DNA from: Tabrizicola sp.
Lineage (GTDB): Bacteria; Pseudomonadota; Alphaproteobacteria; Rhodobacterales; Rhodobacteraceae
Length of the DNA: 41,833 nucleotides
Assembly (NCBI RefSeq): GCF_016792905.1
Contig: NZ_JAEULP010000018.1
Coordinates: forward strand, 1-41,833
Direction of reading: 5' to 3'
Part shown: positions 7,893-17,300 of the stretch, one piece after another
Layout of the letters: each line of letters opens with the position of its first letter
How positions within the stretch are numbered: the first letter of the stretch is position 1
Position numbers and translations under genes: made by a program
The notes under the pieces: generated by a model
Database searches by the model: none
What the model was told of the DNA's origin: nothing
What the model saw: the letters and a program-made list of their open reading frames with translations, nothing else

Positions 7893-10174
7893 ACCCGGAT
7901 CACCTCCTGCGCCCGGGCCTGCAAGCGCAGCGCCTGGTCGCGACCGTTCAGATAGGGGTCGGGCCAGAACACACCCTCATCCCCCGCCTTCACCGCCGCA
8001 TGCAGCGTCCAGTATGGGTCGGCCAGATGCGGCCGAGCCAGCGCCACCAGATCGGCCCGCCCGGCCAAGAGGATACCGTTCACCTGATCGGCCTCGGTAA
8101 TGTTGCCAACCGCCATCGTCGCCAGCCCCGCCTCGTTGCGGATGCGGTCACTGAACGGTGTCTGGAACATCCGGCCATAGATCGGCTTCGCATCGGTGCT
8201 GGTCTGCCCGGCGCTGACGTCGATGATGTCAGCCCCAGCAGCCGAGAATGCCTTGGCGATCTCCACGGCTTCTTCCGGGGTCACGCCGCCCTCGCCCACC
8301 CAGTCATTCGCCGAAATCCGTGCCGACATCGGCTTCTCCGCAGGCCAGGCCGCGCGCATCGCCCGGAACACCTCCAGCGGCCAGCGCAACCGGTTCTCCA
8401 GGCTGCCACCATACTCGTCGGTCCGGATGTTCGATTTCGGGCTGATGAACGACGAAATCAGATACCCATGCGCCGCATGAAGTTCGATCATGTCAAACTC
8501 TGCGCGCGCCGCCATCCGGGTCGAGGCCACGAACTGATCCCGCACCACATCCATATCGGCCCGCGTCATCGCCTTCGGCACGGCGTTTCCCTTGCTCCAT
8601 GCAATCGCGCTGGCGCTCATCGTCTCCCAGTTGCCGGAAGCCAATGGCGCATCGCCTTCCTCCCAGCCCAGCTGCGTGCTGCCCTTCCGACCCGAATGGC
8701 CGATCTGGCAGCAAAGCTTGGCCTTCGTCTCGGCATGGACGAAATCGACCAGCCGCTTCCACGCCACCTCATGCTCCGGCGCATACAGCCCCGGACAACC
8801 CGGCGTGATCCGCCCCTCGGGCGAGACGCAGGTCATCTCGACATAGACCAGCCCCGCACCCCCCTTGGCGCGCTCGGCATAGTGCGCGAAATGCCAGTCG
8901 GTCGGACAGCCGTCCACCGCCTTGTATTGCGCCATGGGCGACACGACGACGCGGTTCTCCAACCGCATGTCCCGCAACTGGAACGGTGCGAACATCGGCT
9001 GGCGACCCGCCTGCCCCCCCGCCTGCACCTGGAACCAGTCCTCGGCCTTCCTCAGCCAATCCGGGTCGCGCAGCCGCAGATTCTCGTGTGAAATCCGCTG
9101 GCTGCGGGTCAAGAGCGAATAGGCGAACTGCATCGGCGCCATGTCCAGATAGCGTTCGACCCGTTCGAACCATTCCAGGCTGTTCCGCGCCGCCGATTGC
9201 AAGCGCAGCACCTCGACCCGCCGCTCTTCCTGATAGCGCTGGAAGGCCGCTTCCATCGTCGGCTCGGAATGCAGGTAATCCGCCAACGCAATCGCCGAGT
9301 CAAACGCCAGCCGCGAGCCCGAGCCGATGGAATAGTGCCCCGTCGCCGCTGCATCGCCCATCAGCACGACATTGCCGTTGTACCAGCGTTCGCACAGCAC
9401 GCGCGGGAACTGCATCCAGACCGCCGACCCCCGCAGGTGGTTGGCGTTCGAGATCAGGTCGTGCCCGCCCAGATGCTTCGCGAAAATCCGCTGGCAGGTG
9501 GCGACGGTCTCTTCCTTCGACATGTCGGCGAACCCGGCGCGGTCCCAGGTCTCGGGCATGCAATCGACGATGAAGGTAGCGGTGTCATTGTCGAACTGGT
9601 AGACATGCGCCCAGAACCAGCCCCATTCCGTCTCTTCGAAGATGAAGGTGAAGGCGTCGTCGAACTTCTGGTGCGTCCCCAGCCAGATGAATTTCACCAG
9701 CCGCTGGTCGATGTCGGGCTTGAAGACATCGGCATATTCCCGGCGGACCAGCGAGTTGATGCCGTCCGTCGCCACCACCAGATCATAGTCCTTGCGGTAA
9801 TCCTCGGCCGTCTTGAACTCGGTCTGGAACTGAAGATCGACGCCCAACTCGCGCGCCCGCTCCTGCAACAAGAGCAGCATCTTCATCCGCCCGATCCCGG
9901 CAAAGCCATGCCCGCCCGACACGATCCGTTCGCCGCGATGCACCACCGCGATGTCGTCCCAATAGGCGAAATTCGCCTTGATCGCGTCATAGGACTGCGG
10001 ATCGTTCTTCTTCATCCGCGCCATGGCATCGTCCGACAGCACGACGCCCCAGCCGAACGTGTCATCCGCGCGGTTCCGCTCCAGTACCGTCACCTGATGC
10101 GACGGATCGCGCAGCTTCATCGAGATCGCGAAATACAGGCCCGCCGGACCACCCCCAAGGCAAAGAACCTTCAC
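7889..10174 (-). CDS. Bifunctional 2-aminobenzoyl-CoA monooxygenase/reductase (ACMR)
   Basis: A 761-residue fusion. Residues 1-390 form a class A flavin monooxygenase with GGGPAG (7-12), the DG motif DLVVATDG (131-138) and [14 protein letters not shown] from 273. Residues 394-761 form an old-yellow-enzyme TIM barrel with [30 protein letters not shown] and ELHAAHGYL. The described family enzyme hydroxylates 2-aminobenzoyl-CoA and reduces the ring to 2-amino-5-oxocyclohex-1-ene-1-carboxyl-CoA using O2 and NADH. The start is GTG at 10174 with GGGAGG 6 nt upstream; an upstream in-frame start would cross the operator. It heads the operon. The related salicylyl-CoA 5-hydroxylase lacks the reductase half, so the fusion points to anthranilate. 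Confidence 0.9.
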   Translation of the reverse strand: MKVLCLGGGPAGLYFAISMKLRDPSHQVTVLERNRADDTFGWGVVLSDDAMARMKKNDPQSYDAIKANFAYWDDIAVVHRGERIVSGGHGFAGIGRMKMLLLLQERARELGVDLQFQTEFKTAEDYRKDYDLVVATDGINSLVRREYADVFKPDIDQRLVKFIWLGTHQKFDDAFTFIFEETEWGWFWAHVYQFDNDTATFIVDCMPETWDRAGFADMSKEETVATCQRIFAKHLGGHDLISNANHLRGSAVWMQFPRVLCERWYNGNVVLMGDAAATGHYSIGSGSRLAFDSAIALADYLHSEPTMEAAFQRYQEERRVEVLRLQSAARNSLEWFERVERYLDMAPMQFAYSLLTRSQRISHENLRLRDPDWLRKAEDWFQVQAGGQAGRQPMFAPFQLRDMRLENRVVVSPMAQYKAVDGCPTDWHFAHYAERAKGGAGLVYVEMTCVSPEGRITPGCPGLYAPEHEVAWKRLVDFVHAETKAKLCCQIGHSGRKGSTQLGWEEGDAPLASGNWETMSASAIAWSKGNAVPKAMTRADMDVVRDQFVASTRMAARAEFDMIELHAAHGYLISSFISPKSNIRTDEYGGSLENRLRWPLEVFRAMRAAWPAEKPMSARISANDWVGEGGVTPEEAVEIAKAFSAAGADIIDVSAGQTSTDAKPIYGRMFQTPFSDRIRNEAGLATMAVGNITEADQVNGILLAGRADLVALARPHLADPYWTLHAAVKAGDEGVFWPDPYLNGRDQALRLQARAQEVIRV

Positions 10175-10228
10175 TTGACCCTCCCTCGAGTCCCTGATTG
10201 CCCGAACCCTGCCACCCGGCGAAAATAA

Positions 10229-10256
10229 TTTCAAGCTTGAAATTTCTAGCTTGAAA
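10229..10256. promoter_or_regulatory. Two adjacent 14-bp palindromes, probable MarR operator
   Basis: The divergent promoter region contains TTTCAAGCTTGAAA (10229-10242), a perfect palindrome, immediately followed by TTTCTAGCTTGAAA (10243-10256), which differs by one base. With flanking AATT the first extends to an 18-bp perfect palindrome (10227-10244). AT-rich sequence here stands out from the high-GC surroundings. It lies 55 bp from the ACMR start and about 20 bp from the divergent crotonase start, so one protein could control both units. Assignment to the MarR at 6730-7158 is inference. Confidence 0.8.
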
Positions 10257-10276
10257 TTTTTCCGGCCCAGTGCAGA

Positions 10277-11041
10277 ATGGAGTCCATGGAACTGATCGTC
10301 GAACCCCACGGGGCCTGGACCCGGCTCGTCCTGAACCGCCCGCAGGCGAAGAACGCCCTGAACACCGCGCTACTGGCCCGATTGGCCGCGGTGCTGGACG
10401 GGCTGGCGCGGGATCCGACCTGCCGCGCCGTGCTCCTGACCGGGGCCGAAGGCAACTTCGCCGCCGGGGCCGACATTGCCGAGATCGAGGGGAAGTCGTC
10501 ATCAGACGGAGCCATCGACCCGCGCAAGGCGCATTGGGCCGCGATCCGCGCCTTCCCGAAACCACTGGTCGCCGCCGTCGACGGCTTTGCGCTCGGCGGC
10601 GGGTTCGAACTGGCGCTGATGGCCGATTGCCTGATCCTCGGGATTACCGCGAGACTCGGCCTGCCCGAAACCAACCTGGGCCTGATCCCCGGCGCGGGTG
10701 GCGCCCAACGGCTGCTGTCGCTGGTCGGTCGCGCCCGGGCGGCCCGGCTCGTCCTGACCGGCGAAATCCTGCCCGCCGCCACTGCCTATGACTGGGGCAT
10801 CGCGGGCTGGCTTGCCGACGGCCCGGCCGAAGACCTCGCCCGCCCGCTGACCAAGAAACTCGCCGACCGCGCGCCCCTTGCCTTGATGGCCGCCAAGGCC
10901 GCCCTCGTCGCCGGGGCTGAAGGTGCCCTCGCCCTCGATCAGGAACGCGCCGGTTTCGAGGCCTTGCTCGACAGCGCCGACAAGGCCGAAGGCATCCGCG
11001 CCTTCCGCGAGAAGCGCAAGCCGGGGTTCACCGGCCAATGA
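10277..11041 (+). CDS. Enoyl-CoA hydratase (crotonase family)
   Basis: A 254-residue crotonase with a complete hydratase active site: E111 in [13 protein letters not shown] and E131 in [15 protein letters not shown]. It also has the oxyanion segment [12 protein letters not shown] (59-70). It would hydrate an enoyl-CoA intermediate. Two ATGs are possible. The one at 10277 has no clear ribosome-binding site. The one at 10286 (MELIVEP) has GGAG only 3 nt upstream. The choice is unresolved. It is transcribed divergently from the ACMR operon, shares the palindromic operator, and overlaps the downstream dehydrogenase by 4 bp. Confidence 0.92.
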   Translation: MESMELIVEPHGAWTRLVLNRPQAKNALNTALLARLAAVLDGLARDPTCRAVLLTGAEGNFAAGADIAEIEGKSSSDGAIDPRKAHWAAIRAFPKPLVAAVDGFALGGGFELALMADCLILGITARLGLPETNLGLIPGAGGAQRLLSLVGRARAARLVLTGEILPAATAYDWGIAGWLADGPAEDLARPLTKKLADRAPLALMAAKAALVAGAEGALALDQERAGFEALLDSADKAEGIRAFREKRKPGFTGQ

Positions 11042-12162
11042 CCGACCGTCCCGCCATCGGCATCGTCGGCCTTGGCACCATGGGCCTCGGCATCGCGCAG
11101 GTCTACGCCCAGGCCGGGTTCCCGGTCGTCGCCACCGACGCCCACGCCCCAGCGCGTGACTCCGCCCACAGCCGCATGGCGGAAACGCTCAACGCCCGCA
11201 TCACGGCTGGCAAGCTGACCGAACCCGACCGCGATGCCACGCTCTCCCGCCTGACCGTAGCGGACGATGTCGCCGCCCTTGCCCCCTGCCAGCTCATCAT
11301 CGAAGCCATCGTCGAGAAACTGGAGGCCAAGCAGGCCCTCTTCACCACGCTGGAGCCGCTGATCGCCCCCGGCGCGATCCTTGCCACCAACACCTCCTCG
11401 CTTCCGATCCACGCCATCGCCCAAGGCCTGCGGCACCCTGACCGCGTCCTCGCGCTCCACTTCTTCAATCCGCCCCCGGCGATGAAGCTGGTGGAACTCG
11501 CCCCACACGCCGACACCGACCCCATCGCCATCACCCGCGCGCAAACCTGGACCGAGGCCGCAGGCAAGACCGTCATCCTCTGCCCAGACCGCCCCGGCTT
11601 CATCGTCAACCGCTGCGCCCGGCCCTATTACGGCGAGGCGCTGGCCATGCTGGCCGAAGGACGCTCCGCAGCCGAGATCGACGCCGCGATGGTGGCCGCC
11701 GGGTACAAGCTCGGCCCCTTCGCCCTGATCGACCTGATTGGCGCCGACATCAACCTTGCCGCGACCGAAGGCATGCATTCCGCCATGGGCCAGCACCCCC
11801 GCTACCTGCCCTTTCCCGCCCTGAAAACCCAGGTCGCCAGTGGCAACCTTGGCCGCAAGACGGGCAAAGGTTTCGTCTTCCCCGACCCGCCCGCCCCTCC
11901 GCCATCCGAGGCCGCAGCCATTGCGCTCCGCATCGAGGCGACCCTTGTCAACGAGGCCCACTGGCTCCTCTCCGAAGGCGGCACCACGCCGGAAGGCATC
12001 GACACCGCGATGCGCCTTGGCCTCAACTTCCCGCGCGGACCATTCGAGGCGCTGGCGCGCCATGGCCGTCCCGCGATCCTGGCGGAACTCGCCCGCCTCC
12101 GCGTCGCAGCACCCGAGGCGTTGAAACCCCGCTACGACCCCGCGCCCGGTCTGGCTACCTGA
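11038..12162 (+). CDS. 3-hydroxyacyl-CoA dehydrogenase
   Basis: A 374-residue NAD-dependent dehydrogenase of the 3-hydroxybutyryl-CoA dehydrogenase type. It has GIVGLGTMGLGIA at the N-terminus, LHFFNPPPAMKLVEL with H141, and CPDRPGFIVNR. Two C-terminal helical domains follow; the second is around VNEAHWLLSEGGTTPEGIDTAM, so the protein is longer than the usual about 285 aa. It oxidises the 3-hydroxyacyl-CoA made by the overlapping upstream hydratase (ATGA junction). The pair completes the beta-oxidation part of the anthranilate route. Confidence 0.92.
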   Translation: MTDRPAIGIVGLGTMGLGIAQVYAQAGFPVVATDAHAPARDSAHSRMAETLNARITAGKLTEPDRDATLSRLTVADDVAALAPCQLIIEAIVEKLEAKQALFTTLEPLIAPGAILATNTSSLPIHAIAQGLRHPDRVLALHFFNPPPAMKLVELAPHADTDPIAITRAQTWTEAAGKTVILCPDRPGFIVNRCARPYYGEALAMLAEGRSAAEIDAAMVAAGYKLGPFALIDLIGADINLAATEGMHSAMGQHPRYLPFPALKTQVASGNLGRKTGKGFVFPDPPAPPPSEAAAIALRIEATLVNEAHWLLSEGGTTPEGIDTAMRLGLNFPRGPFEALARHGRPAILAELARLRVAAPEALKPRYDPAPGLAT

Positions 12163-12229
12163 AACGCCTGCCGCCTTGCGCCCGTCGGGGTCGGGCAGGT
12201 AGCCTCGCGCCATGGAACCGGAGGCTCCC

Positions 12230-13336
12230 TTGACCCAGACCGTCTTGGCCCGTGGCATCAGCGTCGACTTCGCCCCCCTTGGCGGCGTCCTGCAGGACCT
12301 TACCGTCACCGACGACGGCACCACCATCGCGCCGCTGCACCACGCCCCCTGGTCCCCCGACGAAGTCCCCGCCGACTCGCCTCGGCACCAGCGCTGGCTT
12401 GCGGGCGATTTCCTCGCTGCCCCCTTCGGCCCCGGCCCGGACGGGCTGCACGGGCTGACCGCCAACGGACTCTGGCCGATCACTCCCGCCGCCTCCGGCA
12501 CGCTCCGCGCCGTCCTGGAAGGCGCGGTCAACGGGGCGACCCTGGTCAAGGAACTGTCCCTCGCCGACGACCACCCCGTCGTCTACCAGCGCCACCTGTT
12601 CATCGGCGGAACCGGGGCCTTGCCCGTGGCCAACCACGCGATGATCTCGGTGCCGAACGGCGCCAAACTGTCCTTCTCGCGCAAGCGCTGGTGGGAAACC
12701 CTGCCCGAGCCGCTGGAAACCACCCGGGGCCGGTCCTGCCTTGCCTATCCCCGCCGCGCCGAGGACGCCGCCGAATTCCCCGCCGCGGACGGCAGCACCG
12801 TGAACCTGCATCGCTATCCCTGGGGCGAGCGGCATGAGGATTTCGTCGCCGGGATCGAGGATCCCGCCTCGCGCCTGGGCTGGACCGCCGTGGTCCGACC
12901 CACGGAAGGCGACCTGATCCTGACCCTCCGCAACGCCCGAGCCCTGCCGATGACCATGCTCTGGCACTCGAACGGCGGCCGCGACTATGCCCCCTGGAAC
13001 GGCCGCCACACCGGCTGTCTCGGGGTCGAGGAAGGCGCCGCGCTGCCCGTCCTCGGCCTCTCGTCACGCGAAACGCCCGATCCGCTCACCGCTGCCGGGC
13101 AACCGGCGCTCCTGACGCTCGACCCGCTTGGAACCGTCGAGGTGCGCCACATCCTCGGCGCCATCCGCTGGCCCACCGGCCAGTCCGTCGCGGGCGTGAT
13201 GCTCGAGGGCGATGTGCTGACCGTCACCGGCGACTGGGGCGCCGAACGCAAGCTGCCCATCCGCGGCGCCTGGCTGGGCACCGCAACCCCCGCAGCACCC
13301 GCGGCGCGAAAGCCTGCCGTCGACTGGGACAGCTGA
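12230..13336 (+). CDS. Galactose-mutarotase-like superfamily protein, function unknown
   Basis: A protein of about 368 residues with the feel of the aldose 1-epimerase/galactose mutarotase-like beta-sandwich: LWHSNGGRDYAPWNGRHTGCLGVEE, and mostly short beta-strand-like segments. I do not see the full catalytic set of GalM. The start is uncertain. ATG at 12212 lacks a ribosome-binding site, while TTG at 12230 has GGAGG 5 nt upstream, so TTG was chosen. It follows the anthranilate pair after 67 bp and is convergent with galE. A sugar-binding or epimerase role next to galE is possible but not shown. Confidence 0.65.
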   Translation: MTQTVLARGISVDFAPLGGVLQDLTVTDDGTTIAPLHHAPWSPDEVPADSPRHQRWLAGDFLAAPFGPGPDGLHGLTANGLWPITPAASGTLRAVLEGAVNGATLVKELSLADDHPVVYQRHLFIGGTGALPVANHAMISVPNGAKLSFSRKRWWETLPEPLETTRGRSCLAYPRRAEDAAEFPAADGSTVNLHRYPWGERHEDFVAGIEDPASRLGWTAVVRPTEGDLILTLRNARALPMTMLWHSNGGRDYAPWNGRHTGCLGVEEGAALPVLGLSSRETPDPLTAAGQPALLTLDPLGTVEVRHILGAIRWPTGQSVAGVMLEGDVLTVTGDWGAERKLPIRGAWLGTATPAAPAARKPAVDWDS

Positions 13337-13353
13337 TCCGCCCCGGTGCGCTG

Positions 13354-14340
13354 CTATTCGGAGAAGCCCGGCTTCTGCGCCCAGGCCCAGGCATCGCCGA
13401 TCATCTGCCGCAGGCTCGACCGTTGCGGTTCCCAGCCCAGCTCCTGGATCGCATGGGTCGAGGATGACACCAGCGCGGCCGCATCGCCGGCACGGCGCCC
13501 GCCGATCACGACCGGCACCTCGCGGTTCGTCACCATCCGGCTCGCCTCGATCACTTCCCTGACCGAAAAGCCCCGCCCGGTGCCGAGGCAGAAGACACCA
13601 TTCCCCTTGCCATCCAGAAGCCGCCGCAAGCCCAGCACATGCGCATCGGCCAGGTCGCTGACATGGACATAATCACGCACACAGGTGCCGTCGCGGGTCG
13701 GATAATCCGTCCCGAAGACCGTCAGCGCCGGGCGCTTGCCCGCCACCGCATCCAGCATCAGGGGGATCAGATGCGTCTCCGGCACATGCTGCTCGCCCGT
13801 CTCCCCTTCGGGATCGGCGCCAGCCACGTTGAAATATCGAAAGATGACATGGGAAATTCCGACCGAAACGCCGAAATCCTGCAGCATTTGTTCAATTGCC
13901 AGCTTCGACCCGCCATAGGCGTTGATCGGCCTTTGCGGCGTATCTTCCGTCAGCAGCACCCCGTCCTGGTCGCCGTAGGTGGCACAGGTCGAAGAGAAGA
14001 CGAAGTTCTGCACCCCCGCCGCCGCGCAGGCTTCCAGCAGGTTCAGCGCCCCCCCGGTATTGACCCGCCAGTAGAGCCCGGGGTCCTTCATCGACTCGCC
14101 CACCAGCGACAGGGCGGCGAAATGCATCACCGCCACCGGGCGATGTTCGGCCAGCGCGGCGTCAATGCTGCCCCGGTCCATCAGGTCGCCCTTGACGAAG
14201 GGGCCCCATTTCACCGCGCCCGCCCAGCCGGTCGACAGGTTGTCGAACACAACGGGCACAAACCCGGCCCGCGCCAGCGCCTTGCAGGCATGTGAGCCGA
14301 TATAGCCCGCACCGCCCGTCACCAGCACCTTGTCCGCCAT
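13354..14340 (-). CDS. galE: UDP-glucose 4-epimerase
   Basis: A 328-residue extended SDR, the normal GalE length. It shows the NAD motif VTGGAGYIGSH (7-17), FSSTCATYG (115-123) with the catalytic Ser/Thr, and the Y142-x3-K146 pair in AYGGSK. FRYFNVAGADPEGETGE is also typical. It interconverts UDP-glucose and UDP-galactose for surface polysaccharides. The start lies 14 bp after the RTX gene stop on the same strand, so the two may be cotranscribed. AGAGG sits about 10 nt upstream of the ATG. Confidence 0.95.
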   Translation of the reverse strand: MADKVLVTGGAGYIGSHACKALARAGFVPVVFDNLSTGWAGAVKWGPFVKGDLMDRGSIDAALAEHRPVAVMHFAALSLVGESMKDPGLYWRVNTGGALNLLEACAAAGVQNFVFSSTCATYGDQDGVLLTEDTPQRPINAYGGSKLAIEQMLQDFGVSVGISHVIFRYFNVAGADPEGETGEQHVPETHLIPLMLDAVAGKRPALTVFGTDYPTRDGTCVRDYVHVSDLADAHVLGLRRLLDGKGNGVFCLGTGRGFSVREVIEASRMVTNREVPVVIGGRRAGDAAALVSSSTHAIQELGWEPQRSSLRQMIGDAWAWAQKPGFSE

Positions 14341-14354
14341 GATCGCAGCGCCTC

Positions 14355-17300
14355 TTACAGAAACAGGATGTCGCCCGCGAGGAGGTGTGCGTCGAAAATC
14401 CCCGGGATGTCCAGACTATTCCCGCCTCCGAAGTCCAGATGAAGCCCGGTGTCCGTCACGGTGGCGCCCGCAAGGATGCTCGCCACGTCAGGCGCAACGC
14501 CCCCCCAAAGCGCGCGATCGAGCACGATCTTGTCCTGCTGGTCCTGGAAGTCGGAAATGCAGTCGGCTCCGGCGTTGAAGACGAAGCTGTCGGCACCCAG
14601 CCCGCCGGTCAGGATGTCGTCCCCCGCCCCCCCGTCCAGCCGGTCATTGCCGCTGCCCCCGTCAAGCCGATCGGCGCCGCCGCCGCCGAAAAGCTGGTCC
14701 GCCCCGTCGCCGCCGATCAGGCGATCCTCGCCTTCGCCAGCCTCCAGCCTGTCGTTGCCGGTTCCTCCCTCCAGAAGGTCGTCGCCTTGTCCGCCCTGCA
14801 GACTGTCATTCCCGGTTCCCCCGTACAGTGTGTCCGCGTCGTCACCGCCATCCAGCCGGTCGTTGCCGTTCGCACCGTCCAGAACATCGGCGCCCGTGCC
14901 GCCGAGCAGCAGGTCGTTGCCCTCACCGCCCGCAAGCGTGTCGTCCCCGGCCCGCCCGTCCAGCTGGTCGCTGCCTGCCCCGCCGATCAACAGGTTCCCC
15001 TGCCCGTCGCCCAGAAGCGTGTCGGCCCCGGCGCCGCCCACCAGCCCCTCGATCGCGTCGAAGAGGTCCCCCAGCGCATCGCCCGTCGACAGCTCCGGCG
15101 CCGCAAGATCGACACGCAGCGCCCGCGATCCGGCGTAGCTGGCCAGGTCGAACCCCTCGCCCCCCTCCAGCCGATCCATCCCCGCGCCACCCTCCAGCGT
15201 ATCGTCGCCGCCGCCGCCGATAAGCCAATCGTTGCCCGCCCTGCCCTGCAACAGATCGTTGCCCTGCAGCCCAAGGATCAGGTTCGCCGCCCCGTCCCCC
15301 GCCAGCGTGTCGCCGAAGCCCGATCCCTCCAGACCCTCGATCCCGAGATAGACGTCGCCCTTCGCGTCGCCGGTGTTCGTCGTGGCCGAGACAAGGTCCG
15401 CCCGTACGCCGGCACCGGCGTCGACATAGGACGCAAGGTCCCGGCCGGTGCCCCCGTCCAGCCGGTCCGCACCCGCACCTCCCATCAGCGTGTCGTCGCC
15501 GTCGCCACCGATCAGCGCATCATTCCCTGCCCCGCCGGACATCCAGTCCGCACCTGCCTCGCCGCGCAGCCGGTTCGCCATCCCGTCACCCGCGATCCGG
15601 TCGTCAAGCGAAGTCCCGATCACCTCCTCGATCCCCGTCAGCACATCGCCTGCCGCAGCGCCCGCGTTCAGGCCCTGCCTCCCAAGGTCCAGAACCAGCG
15701 CTTCAAGCCAGCCCGCATAGCTGGCCGTGTCATATCCCGCCCCGCCGTCCATCGTGTCGGCACCCGCGCCGCCGCTGAGCAGGTCATTCCCCGCCCCGGC
15801 AAGAAGCACGTCGTCGCCCGCCCCGCCGTCCAGCCGGTCATTGCCGGTGCCACCGTCCAGGACGTCAGACCCGTCTGCGCCAACAAGGAGATCGTTGCCC
15901 TCGCCGCCCGTCAGGCTGTCATCCCCGCTCCGACCGTCCAGACGGTCGTTCCCGCTGCCGCCGATCAGCAGGTTCCCCTGCCCGTCGCCCAACAGCGTGT
16001 CGGCGCCGGTTCCGCCCACCAGCCCTTCGATCCCGTCGAAGACATCGCCAAGCGCGTCTCCGGTTGACAGTCCCGGCGCCTGCAGGTCGACCATCAGCGC
16101 CCGCGCCTCGGCGTAAGAGGCCAGGTCCAGCCCCGTGCCGCCGTCCAGCCGGTCGGCTCCCGCACCGCCGAACAGCACGTCGTCCCCCGCTCCGCCCTGC
16201 AGCGTGTCGTTGCCCGCCCGGCCATACAGCAGATCAGCTCCGTCCAGCCCTAGGACCAGGTTTGCCTGCCCATCGCCCATGAGGGTGTCGCCGTAGCCAG
16301 AACCCTCAAGGTCCTCGACCCCGACATAGACATCGCCGCGCGCGTCGCCAGTGTTCGCCCCTGCCGATGCGAGATCCGCCCGCACCCCCGCAACCGCATC
16401 GCCATAGGACGCAAGGTCCCGCCCCAGCCCCCCGTCCAGCCGGTCCCCCCCCGCCCCGCCAGTCAAGCGGTCGTCGCCGTCGCCGCCATAAAGCGCATCA
16501 TTCCCTGCCCCGCCCGACAGCAGGTCCGCCCCACCCCGCCCTGTCAGCGTGTCATTGCCGCCCCCGCCGAAGGCACGGTCGGCAAGGTCGGTCCCCGCGA
16601 AGCTGTCGTTCAGGCTGCCGAGGATGAACCCTTCGATCCCGATGAAAAGATCCCCCGCCGCCTCGCCGGTGGCAAGCGATGGCGCCATCAGGTCGATGCG
16701 CAGCGCGGTCGTCGCGGTTTCATAGCTGACGAAATCAACGCCGTTGCCGCCATCCAGCCGGTCGACGCCCTCGCCGCCGATCAGCGTATCGCTGCCTTCA
16801 CCGCCATAGAGGCTGTCGTTGCCCTGCCTGCCCTCGATCCAGTCATTGCCGTCCAGACCATAGATGATGTCGGCCTGCGTAGCGCCGCCCAGCATGTCGT
16901 TCCGGCTGGACCCCTCAAGTTCCTCGATGCCGAAATAGCTGTCGCCCGCCGCGTCGCCGGTGTTTCGGGTCGGATCGGCAAGATCGACGACCAGCCCGGT
17001 GGCCGCATCGCGATAGCTCGCCCGGTCCCGTCCGGGGCCGCCATCCAGCACGTCCGCGCCGGCGCCGCCCGGCAGAGTGTCATTGCCGTTACCCCCGTAC
17101 AGGCTGTCATTGCCCCCCGCGCCGCCCAGCAGGTCATTGCCGTCCCTGCCCTCGATGAGGTTGGCCTCGGCATTGCCGGTCAGAAAGTCGGCATAGCTTG
17201 ATCCGATGATCCCCTCGATCGACACATAGATCTGGCCTGCCGCGATGTTGGTGTTCTGGGCAAGAGCGCCGAGATTGACTCGAACCGCCCCCGTGGCACC

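Noticed and set aside
10172-10309. Longer N-terminus for the ACMR gene
   Set aside because: It would add 45 residues encoded by the operator and promoter, while the GTG at 10174 has GGGAGG and gives the expected flavoprotein start.
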